Source: Zea mays (taxonomy: Eukaryota; Streptophyta; Magnoliopsida; Poales; Poaceae). Taken from it: a stretch of 64,000 nt of DNA. The notes beneath the pieces were generated by a model. That model was not told the DNA's origin. It searched no databases and worked only from the letters and a program-made list of their open reading frames with translations. Every line of letters starts with the position of its first letter. Positions within the stretch are counted from its first letter, which is position 1. The stretch lies in the NCBI RefSeq assembly GCF_902167145.1, contig NC_050101.1, forward strand, positions 127,068,990 through 127,132,989, in the 5' to 3' direction. The position numbers and the translations under genes were made by a program. Positions 56,112 to 64,000 of the stretch are shown here, piece by piece.

Positions 56112-58448
56112 TTAATTATCATCAAATCTGCGTTCTTGCATTTTCATGAAGCGACGAATCACAGACTCATTCGTGACTTTCATCATTTCTTCTTTCTCCA
56201 CATAGCAAATAAGACAATCGCTCATAAATTGATCACCGATGCGGTTGCGCAAATTTGTTTTCACAATCTTCATGCCAGAGAAAATCCTCTCAACTGTAGC
56301 AGTAGCAACTGGCAGTACTAGTACAAGCTTCAGAAGTCGATAAACTAGTGGGTAACGATCATGTTTTCTAGTCTCCACCATTTTCTGAGAAAGCTCAGCA
56401 ATAGTTTGTATGTTGGAGAATCTATCATCATTTCTCACATCAAATATGTAGAGGCCAAGTTCATTGCTAAGGTCCCTCAGATTCCCAGAATCAAAATCAT
56501 GTGGATAAAGCTTTGCTAGGCTCAACAACTTGTCCACATTAAAATCACAAAACGAGTCTCTTGGACTAAAAGAGGCCGAGCATACAAGCAATTGAGAGCT
56601 TGTCTCGTTAAAGCGGCTGTCAAGCTCTTGGAGTACCCAATCAATAATATCATTGAAACAATCTACTTGATAGTAATGCTTGTTTGTGATTCCAGATTTG
56701 TGCCTCCTCTTCTTTGGATCAATATATTCATCTTCCATTTCCAATTTGGCAATATCATTCTTCTCACAAAATTCATACACATCATCTATTAGTTTTTCCC
56801 ACTTTTCTCTTCTAAGCTCATCTAATTGGCATCTAGTGGCTCTCACACAGTTAATAGCATTCACTATGTCTTGATCCTTGCGCTGCAGTGCTAAGCACAA
56901 GGTATTTGTGATTCCTAATATAGTCAACATGAGATGCAAATAGAAGATGGAGTCAAAAGACTGGAAATACTCCCGAAGATTTGATGCTTGATCTCTAATT
57001 TTCCAGTCCTTATCCTTTTCCACAATTTCTAGTACCTTCATTATTGTAGAAAACATGTCAACTATACTCTTCAGAGATTTATAATGAGAACTCCAACGAG
57101 TATCTCTAGGTCTTTGAACACTTTGCTCTTGATTTAACCCTGTACCAGTTTGAAGTTGCCCACACCCAAGTGCCTTACTCATTTCTTTAAGGTTAATATC
57201 TCTAATCATTTCCCTTCTCTTAGCTGATCCACCAACAACATTTAATAATATGGAAACCTTGGTAAAAAAATCACTAACCCCTTTATGCTTTCTCACAATA
57301 GCCACAAGGACTAATTGGAGTTGGTGAGCAAAACAATGCACATAATAAGCTGAACTATTTTCTCTCATGATCAATGATTGCAAGCCATTGAACTCACCTC
57401 TCATATTGCTAGCACCATCATATCCTTGGCCTCTAACTTGCTTCAAACTTAAGTTAAGCTCAGCAAATAGTGCATCAATGGAAGACTTAAGATGGGCTGA
57501 AGTTGTTTCACTTACATGAACAAGTCCAACAAATCTTTCTTTCACAATTCCACATTTATCTACATATCTCAAGACCACAGCCATTTGTTCTTTCCAAGAA
57601 ACATCTCTTGACTCATCAACTAGCAAGCAAAAAACATCATTCCGAATTTCTTCTAGAATAGCCTGTAACACCTCCTTTGCAAAACAATGCACAATGTCCC
57701 TTTGTATTTCAGGAGAAACCAAAAGACTATTTTCTGATTTTCCTTTACTTGTTGCCTTCCTTAATACTGGATTTTGCTCCGCTGCAAAATCACGAAATTC
57801 CCTGAAATTCCCTCTATTTAGGGAATCCTTTGACTCATCATGGCCTCGGAAAGGCAAGCCTTGCTTTGCTAACATTCTAGCGACATCAATAGACCCATTC
57901 AGTCGAATCATATAGTCCCTCTTAGCACTTTCACTTACACCACGGAAAGCCACATTAATGTGTTGTCTTGTTTGCAACAAATCATCACACTTCTTCATTG
58001 CTAGATAGTGCGAGCGACCAACATCACCCACATGTTCTCTCAGCCTTTGTTTTCTGTGAAAACCATTCCAACCATTTTTCACAAAAGCTTCATATCCACC
58101 ATCTTTCTTTCCTCTGAATAGGAAACAGGAAAAACAATACGCTCTATCTTTAGATTCACTGTATTCAAGCCAACTTCCAAACTCATCAAACCAATCTGGA
58201 ATAAACCTTCTTGGCCCTCCTCCAATATTTGTTACAGGAAAACTACATGTGCGAGGTTGACAAGGCCCTTTTTCCAAGTACTTTCTTCTCACCATTTCTC
58301 TGAGATTAGGATGGTAGTCATCTATTTGTTTCCGCAAACCTGGATCATATTTAATCTCCTCTTCCCAGTTGATATCATCCAAACACAGATTGCTAGCAAT
58401 GTTGGCACTATCTGGCTCTGGCGCTTTTCTTTTGAAAAATCTTTCCAT
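56112..58448 (-). CDS. hAT transposase, TTF/MYM zinc-finger type
   Basis: 778 codons, ATG at 58448, no stop or shift. N-terminal: MERFFKRK, then a TTF-type zinc finger (~residues 85-175) with AYCFSCFLF, C/H positions and REHVGDVGRSHY. The DUF4371/RNase H-like core spans ~170-560. D in CLLVDESRD and D in GQGYDGASNM fit the first two catalytic positions. DTRWSSHY is the conserved R-W motif. Near the C-terminus LPVATATVERIFSGMKIVKTNLRNR supplies the glutamate and the hAT dimerisation region (~690-760). These proteins are common in plants as zinc-finger MYM-type-like sequences. It cuts and pastes hAT ends such as those at 55977 and 59024. Confidence 0.93.
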   Translation of the reverse strand: MERFFKRKAPEPDSANIASNLCLDDINWEEEIKYDPGLRKQIDDYHPNLREMVRRKYLEKGPCQPRTCSFPVTNIGGGPRRFIPDWFDEFGSWLEYSESKDRAYCFSCFLFRGKKDGGYEAFVKNGWNGFHRKQRLREHVGDVGRSHYLAMKKCDDLLQTRQHINVAFRGVSESAKRDYMIRLNGSIDVARMLAKQGLPFRGHDESKDSLNRGNFREFRDFAAEQNPVLRKATSKGKSENSLLVSPEIQRDIVHCFAKEVLQAILEEIRNDVFCLLVDESRDVSWKEQMAVVLRYVDKCGIVKERFVGLVHVSETTSAHLKSSIDALFAELNLSLKQVRGQGYDGASNMRGEFNGLQSLIMRENSSAYYVHCFAHQLQLVLVAIVRKHKGVSDFFTKVSILLNVVGGSAKRREMIRDINLKEMSKALGCGQLQTGTGLNQEQSVQRPRDTRWSSHYKSLKSIVDMFSTIMKVLEIVEKDKDWKIRDQASNLREYFQSFDSIFYLHLMLTILGITNTLCLALQRKDQDIVNAINCVRATRCQLDELRREKWEKLIDDVYEFCEKNDIAKLEMEDEYIDPKKRRHKSGITNKHYYQVDCFNDIIDWVLQELDSRFNETSSQLLVCSASFSPRDSFCDFNVDKLLSLAKLYPHDFDSGNLRDLSNELGLYIFDVRNDDRFSNIQTIAELSQKMVETRKHDRYPLVYRLLKLVLVLPVATATVERIFSGMKIVKTNLRNRIGDQFMSDCLICYVEKEEMMKVTNESVIRRFMKMQERRFDDN

Positions 58449-58476
58449 CGATTAATCTGTATATACACTGTCTAGT

Positions 58477-58577
58477 AAATAACTTTAGAAAGAAAGAGGC
58501 AAATATCTACAAGAAATAAATAGAGATTAAATAACTTGAGAAAGAAAGAGGCAAATATCTACAAGAAATAAATAGAT
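58477..58577 (-). repeat. 52-bp tandem duplication upstream of the transposase
   Basis: AAATAACTTTAGAAAGAAAG...AAATAGAGATT at 58477-58528 is repeated from 58529 with two changes. It lies 30 to 130 bp upstream of the transposase ATG, so probably in its 5' UTR or promoter. Confidence 0.9.
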
Positions 58578-60286
58578 AGCAGCTTTATGTACCTCTGCAA
58601 CTTCAAGCAGCGCTCGTACAAGATGCAGGCATGCAGCTAGCTGCCGCCGACCGGATTGCAGAGGTGCTCCACAGCTCCGCTGGCTGAGGCACAGGAGTCG
58701 CCGACTCGCCGATCGCCGGATCACAGAAAGCAGAGGCACAGTGCACAGGCACGGATGGGAAGAGAGACCGTCGGCCGCCGCCGCGACGGATGCGAGCAGC
58801 GAGCCTCGAGGGAAAACACGTATACGCGCTGCACTTTCCATCTTCCTGGCTTCCTGTGATGGGCTCAAGTTAACTGGGCTTGCTGCTTGAGCTGGGCTGT
58901 GGGGGGTGCAGCATATTGGCCCAAGAGGGTGCATACGGGGTCAAAATCTGATTTTAATAACTTGTTTTTGGATTTTGGGGGGGTGCATCCGCATCCACAT
59001 GCCAATACGTGGCTTCGCCAACTGGCGGATAGCCTAAGCAACAATCGCCTAGCCGGCATTTCCCAGTCCTAGCACGCAACAAAATCACCGTTTACTTTAT
59101 TTGCTCACTGACTCCGACAGATTGGCACGTCACTGGCAGTGACGACGACATGCGAGGAAATCCCTGAAAAGGAAAGGAGCGATCCTCACCGGCATCCACG
59201 CCCCCCGCCCGCATTTATTTTTTTAGCCCCGGAACGGAACCGCATCGGCCATCGGACCGGACGCAATGCAACGCAGGTCGCCGCAGCAGACAGGCGGACA
59301 CATACCTAAGACCTAACAAAATCCCAAAGCCGATACCGGTGACGCGGCGGCGCGGCCCACCACGGCATCGGGCCCGCGGGGCGGAGGGCGTCGCTTTCGC
59401 GAGCCACCGGCCGCGCGTACGGCTCCGGCACCAGCGCAGCGCAGCGCACGCCGGGCTGCCTGGCGTCCAGGCGTATTTTCCCTCAAGGTTCCGTCGCCGT
59501 CTCGCCCTCCGACGCTCCACGCACGCCGGTGCACATGCTATTTCTTTTTTTTTCTGTTTTTTTCTCATGCCGGCCGGCCAGCCGCTGGATTGACGGGTTC
59601 TCACCAGCTGTTATGTGGTACTGTAACAGGCAATCTCCGGAGAGCGACGGCCGTTACGATCAGACCAGACGTCAGACCAGACCAGAGGTGTCGATCCGTT
59701 CCCGGCTCGGTTCTTCCTACTTTCTTGGACTTTTGATCGCGTCGCGTCGATTAGAAACTGCCTGCGAGTTACCGCGCGACGACTTGCTGATGACGGTGTG
59801 TCATCGCCTTTCCAATTGGAAAACCAGAAAGGTGAAAGCTTCGGAATGAGACGATGGCGGAATGGAATTGGCTGCAGAAAGCAGCTTATCTTTGGCAGCG
59901 ATAGTCACAGCCGGAGATCCCACCCGCGGCGGCACAGGTCTAAAAGGAGCAACCGCAGATCAACTTTGCCAGTGATACGTCCGTAGTCCCTGCCGAATAC
60001 TCGTACCTGCTGATACTACCTCACCACCCACACACTCCCCCCTCCCACGACCAAGGTTCTAAAACTTTTTTCCCCAAGAACATCCTTGTCTGTCTCCACC
60101 TGCTGACCCTTGCAACCGCAGCTATAAAAAGTACCTACGCAGGTCTCGCGATTGTAAAAGATTGCTGCAGAGAAGTTTGGGAGGAACAGGGTTACAGTAG
60201 AAGCCAGTTTTTGCCTTTTTTCCAATCCCTGTTCTTGCTTGTCCTGGCCCCGCTCCTTGGACTTGGATTTCGATTTCTTCCTGACC

Positions 60287-60325
60287 ATGAGTGGCAATTG
60301 CCAAGTAAAAAGCTGCGAGGGTTGA
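60287..60325 (+). other. Upstream ORF 1 of the transporter gene (12 codons)
   Basis: ACCATGA...TGA, 12 codons plus stop, 210 nt before the gene start. The context ACCATGA is moderate, with C rather than purine at -3. It matters only if transcription begins at the TATA near 60123. Confidence 0.4.
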
Positions 60326-60483
60326 AGCGAGCACGGCAAGATCTGTTGGTTGTTGCAGGAGGCTTGCCACAGGAAGGAAAGGAGGTGCCGCTTGCGGACT
60401 GTCCTGCTTGTCCTCTCACAAGACGACTCCAAGCCGAGAAATCTTCGCCCAAATTCTCGCTCCCCCGCTCTCAATTAGCGTGC

Positions 60484-60510
60484 ATGGGCGCAGGAAAGGC
60501 GGCGCCTTGA
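60484..60510 (+). other. Upstream ORF 2 of the transporter gene (8 codons)
   Basis: ATGGGCGCAGGAAAGGCG then GCGCCTTGA encodes MGAGKAAP. It stops 25 nt before the main ATG. It has G at +4 and a T at -3 (TGCATGG). It is close enough to limit reinitiation at 60536. Confidence 0.4.
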
Positions 60511-60535
60511 GCTGCTGCTGCGTCAGGGGGGGCGA

Positions 60536-63500
60536 ATGGATGCAGAGAGCGGCCGCGGCGCCGCGGGTGCGCGCAAGAAGGTGGGAGTGAGCCCGGCCGG
60601 TCGCCTTTTTTTCTCTCGGGTTCCGTCTGAAAGATTCGATTTTCTTTTTTGTTCTTTCCTTTTTGTTTTGTGTGGTGGTTTGAGCGGCATGGTGATGGGA
60701 GTTTCTTTTGTTTTCTTGGTGGGGTTGCAGTCATGGCGGTCAGAGCTGGTGCTAGCCTACCAGAGCCTCGGCGTCGTGTACGGCGATTTGGCGACGTCGC
60801 CGCTCTACGTGTACAAGAGCGCCTTCGCCGGCGGCGACATCGAGCACTCTGAGGGCAACGAAGAGATCTACGGCGTGCTGTCGCTCGTGTTCTGGACGCT
60901 CACCCTCATTACGCTCCTCAAGTACGTGCTCGTCGTCCTGCGCGCCGCCGATGACGGCGAGGGCGGCACCTTCGCGCTCTACTCCCTCATATGCCGCCGG
61001 GTCCGCGCGGGGCTCCTCCCTGGCGTCGGCGACAGCGCTGTCGACGAGCTCAAGGACCAGCCCGACGGCGCGCTGCCGCCGCCAGCGTCGAGCGTGCGCG
61101 CGGCGCTGCAGCAGCGCAGGGAGCTGCAGTGGCTGCTGCTGCTGTTCGCTCTGCTCGGGACGTCCATGGTCATCGGCGACGGCGTGCTCACCCCTGCTGT
61201 CTCCGGTCGCACCTCCCCTCCTTGCCTTAACTGTCGTCAATATCCATTGGTTGGTACCAAGAATCTGACATGTGCTTCTGTTTCTCTTTTCAGTGTTCTC
61301 AGCGGTTTCGGGGCTCAAGCTGTCAATGGTCAATGAACAGCACCAATGTAGGTCGATTTTATTTCTTCTTGATCATGTTTCGTTTACTGTTGCTTGATGA
61401 CGATGTGGTACCTGCTGGTTCTGGTCTGATTGCTGCTTGGATTGTGACCTTTCTGTTTCGTGTCTGAAAAGTGGATTTCTGTTTTTGACATGTTGATTTG
61501 CAGATGTTTTGCTTCCAGTAACATGTGTGATCCTGGTAGGCTTGTTCGCCTTGCAACACTTCGGCACGCACAGGGTCGGATTCCTCTTCGCGCCTATTGT
61601 TTGCTTGTGGCTTCTCTGCATAAGCACCATAGGGGTCTACAACATCTTCATTTGGAATCCCCATATCTATAAAGCCCTGTCACCATACTACATGTACCGA
61701 TTTCTCCAGAAGACACAAGTTGGAGGCTGGATGTCACTGGGTGGGATCCTTTTATGTGTAACCGGTAAGGAAACAAGATACTCCTAGGCGATTGCATGCC
61801 ACACTTCGACTCTGCCACTTTGCATAAATGATGAAGATGCATTGACACTTCAAAACTGTCGAAACACTTTAGGTTCTGAAGCTATGTATGCGGACCTTGG
61901 ACATTTCTCTCAGTCTTCAATCAAGGTATGCAATGGAATGGGTTCATGTGCAAAAATTAATAATCATGTACAATATCGACCATATAAATGCACCAGCTAT
62001 ATTCTCACATACTTACTCTCGCTACACAAATAATCTAGTGTCATAGTTTAGGGGAAGTAAATCCATAGGAATTGATTTAGAGAACCGATGGAATTTAAAA
62101 AATAGTGGATATTGGATTGTATCTGAGACAGTGTGAATAGAAAAGTTACAGAGTTACTACCCATATGGCCTATTCAGAGGGAGGCAGAGTCTAGAGCTTC
62201 TGCGCCTGTCTCTGAAGGACAGCCTTCAGAACATTCCTCTGTAATTCTGACTTACAAGCACAAAAAAATGGCTTATGAGCATAGTCTGCAGTATATGTAT
62301 AGAAGGTTGTAGAGCAAAGGATGGCATGCGGATAAGCGATGAAATCAGAAACATGCCCTACCATATTGCATTTTGTAACATCAGTTGTAGTTAATATTAA
62401 TTGCTTGTAAGTGGTTTACAAATATAGAGGGGCAAATATATCTGGAATACTCAAATCTAAAAACTCGACATGCAGGGTAAGACAGCCCCCCGAGTATTGT
62501 ATTAAGAAGAAGATCTTCTCACACAGGTCGAGAAAACACTCGAACCCCTGTCCCACCCATACAAAGCGGCATCGAAGCCCATATGAGAACGACCGCGACT
62601 GAAGCCGAGCCTTAGACCTGTGTTTTGGCGTGTGGCAGACGAGAGGATTTTTTTTAACCACAACCTGTAATTCGCTCCCACGGGAAATCGAACCCAGGTC
62701 CTGAGGAGTGCTACTAAGACCACCTAACCAACTCAGCTAGAAACCCTTTCGCGAATACTCAAAATCTAGATGGGAAGGTTGGATCTGAAACTTCCCTATT
62801 GGTTAAAGTACACAAGTTTTTGTTTATTGGTTGTAATAACTGATGAAAGTATTATCTGCTAATCTTCTCATTAAGAAAGAATTGCTTAATTATATTCTTA
62901 AGAAGACTGATACTAAGGATGGAACTGTGCCAGGTACAAATTGTGCATGCTGGCTACAGTTTCTCTCCTATGTTAGAAAAGGAACAGTAAGCTCATTGAT
63001 GAACATATTAGATGAAATGTCCATGAAGTGTATTCGACTGATTACTCTGTTACGCATTTGCACTAAAAAGAAATGTGATTACTCGGTTGCACTGAAAGTT
63101 GGATTTTCAACCATGTTTGATTTGATTTTTCTTGGTTATCATCATTGCGCTAAGATTTTTTACCACTTGTATGATCTTCTAATTGGGAGTGCTCCAAAAA
63201 TTGCATAACAATATATTATTTGTTCCAATATTATAATCTCAGGATGTGACACATGTCAATATGTCATCTACTCATTCTGATCATTCTATGTGAAGCTTGT
63301 GTAAGTCTAAAACTCTGTACCACTCCTTTTTGCTTTCAACAGATTGCTTTCACAGCGGTAGTTTATCCGTCACTCGTACTTGCCTATATGGGACAAGCTG
63401 CTTATATTTCACGGCATCACAATTTTGAGAGGAACCACCATATTGGATTTTACATATCAGTACCTGGTATACTTTCTTTGCCTTTATATGCTCGTAGGCA

Positions 63501-64000
63501 AATATTCAGTAACTAACAGTCTTTGGTGCTTACTGATGCGATAATCTCTTTATAGAAAAGATCAGATGGCCTATTCTGGGGATTGCAATCCTTGCAGCTG
63601 TAGTTGGGAGCCAAGCAGTTATCACTGGCACATTCTCAGTTATCAAACAGTGTTGCTCCTTGAATTGCTTTCCAAGGGTGAAGATTGTGCATACATCCTC
63701 CACAGTACATGGCCAAATATACATACCAGAGATCAACTGGATCTTAATGATACTGTGCTTGGCTGTTACTATAGGCTTCAGAAACACGAAACAGATGGCA
63801 AATGCACAAGGTAATAGTACAAAGATTCGCTTTTTATCAAAATAAGTAAGTCAAGAGAGATGAACATTTGCAGTTGGTTATGTAACTTCAACTTCACATG
63901 GGTTGGAGGTTAACTCCACTATTTTTTTTTTTGGTTTCAGGGTTGGCGGTTATAACAGTTATGATTGTCACAACTTGCTTTATGTCACTCGTCATTGTCC
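60536..64000 (+). CDS. KUP/HAK/KT potassium transporter, 5' eight exons (partial)
   Basis: Exons by splice consensus and phase: 60536-60580, 60731-61205, 61294-61347, 61504-61764, 61873-61925, 63343-63466, 63556-63810, 63941 to the window edge. Joined, they give 442 residues; the family is usually ~750-800, so the C-terminal ~40% is outside. Family hallmarks are [13 protein letters not shown] (29-41), [22 protein letters not shown] (164-173), [21 protein letters not shown] (279-290), AYMGQAAY, and [12 protein letters not shown] followed by [11 protein letters not shown]. Multiple hydrophobic membrane segments are evident. It takes up K+ across plasma or vacuolar membranes. Sequence style fits cluster II HAKs (OsHAK10-like), from memory. 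ATG 60536 opens a short 15-residue first exon; intron 1 (150 bp) is in phase and stop-free. Confidence 0.95.
62460..62752 (-). mobile_element. tRNA-derived SINE (Au-like) in transporter intron 5
   Basis: Minus-strand reading starts GCGAAAGGGTTTCTAGCTGAGTTGG at 62752. A-box-like TAGCTGAGTTGG is at 62729-62740 and B-box GGTTCGATTTCC at 62683-62694. The 3' end is a short T run (GAGTTTTT). Direct repeats flank it: GAATACTCAAATCTA (62445-62459) and GAATACTCAAAATCTA (62753-62768). The poly-T tail is the habit of Au SINEs. The rest of intron 5 (61926-63342, 1417 bp) shows nothing else I can name. Confidence 0.8.

Larger units (their letters stand above)
55977..59024 (-). mobile_element. Complete hAT-superfamily transposon, 3048 bp
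   Basis: The termini CAGTGGCGAAGCTA (left) and CAGTTGGCGAAGCCA (right, complemented) are matching hAT ends differing by one inserted T and small changes. The target duplication GCGGATAG is perfect at 55969-55976 and 59025-59032. A single uninterrupted transposase gene fills it. 58449-59024 is the transposase 5' region, with a 52-bp duplication and a GC-rich leader. The state of ends and ORF suggests a potentially autonomous, fairly recent element. Confidence 0.92.
55582..59034. mobile_element. Tourist-like MITE (about 397 bp net) split by a hAT transposon
   Basis: The left end GGCTGCCCGCAGTGG (55582) and the complement of the right end, GGCTATCCGCACTCA, are related terminal repeats. The 3-bp duplication TAA flanks both (55579-55581 and 59035-59037). 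The right repeat is interrupted by the hAT element plus its 8-bp duplication. Removing 3056 bp leaves a 397-bp non-coding element. Confidence 0.7.
59038..60535 (+). promoter_or_regulatory. Upstream region and 5' leader of the potassium transporter gene
   Basis: Low-copy-looking DNA. A GC-rich stretch (59220-59560) is followed by mixed sequence. A TATA box TATAAAAA is at 60123-60130, giving an expected start near 60155 and a leader of about 380 nt, unless a leader intron exists. Only two ATGs occur in that leader before the gene start, each opening a short upstream frame. Frames on minus here (for example 60016-60474) show no family features. Confidence 0.5.

Noticed and set aside
60016..60474. 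152-codon minus frame upstream of the transporter
   Set aside because: It overlaps the transporter leader, has no family motif and no promoter signal.
62502..62752. A tRNA gene at the AGCTGAGTTGG...GGTTCGATT block
   Set aside because: Boxes are present but no cloverleaf or proper tRNA end; flanking repeats and T-tail show a SINE.

Overview
The window looks like intergenic and gene-proximal DNA of a large grass genome, most likely maize (Zea) or a very close relative. The reasons are: two Sirevirus (Opie/Ji-type) Copia elements plus a degraded third; a full-length 13.7 kb Huck-like Ty3/Gypsy element; a Grande-type Tat element with an antisense gene; and a Helitron whose two ends both fit the maize Helitron consensus. 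The protein calls come from motifs I can read. The family names come from memory of maize repeats and were not searched.

Layout. 1-6259 is the 3' part of a Tat/Grande-type Gypsy element: the end of pol on +, an 80-bp tandem repeat, a 955-codon antisense ORF on - with its own TATA box and an in-phase intron, and the 3' LTR. It sits in a CACTA-like terminus (6260-6329), which sits in the pol of a Sirevirus on - (6330-10225). That element in turn sits in part of an older LTR (10226-11508). 11509-13437 carries a decayed ADP-ribosylation-factor-like first exon. A 3.67 kb Helitron (13438-17102) carries a REV7/MAD2B-like exon fragment. 17403-18293 is the 3' end of another Copia element. 18294-21650 is mostly unresolved GC-rich and degenerate DNA, with a possible second Helitron 5' end.

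21651-23880 is a decayed Sirevirus 5' end. It is followed by a 607-bp hAT MITE with an 8-bp target duplication, a 3585-bp solo LTR with AGCAT duplications, a 417-bp solo LTR with CCTAC duplications, and two Tourist-like MITEs. 32086-55335 is the Huck-like element. Its 5' LTR was split about 0.15 million years ago by a 9.5 kb Sirevirus (32382-41902, CCGAC duplication). The Huck LTRs differ by about 3% in the stretch I compared, so Huck is older.

55336-64000 is the gene-proximal part. A Tourist-like MITE (55582-59034) was split in its right terminal repeat by a complete 3048-bp hAT transposon (8-bp duplication GCGGATAG) with an uninterrupted 778-codon transposase on -. About 1.1 kb downstream is the TATA box of the only clear host gene, a KUP/HAK/KT potassium transporter on +. 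Eight exons can be read (442 residues), then the window ends. A tRNA-derived SINE sits in its fifth intron.

Functionally this is one host gene beside a nested stack of transposons. Insertion order can be read from target duplications and LTR differences. There are no rRNA genes, intact tRNA genes or CRISPR arrays.
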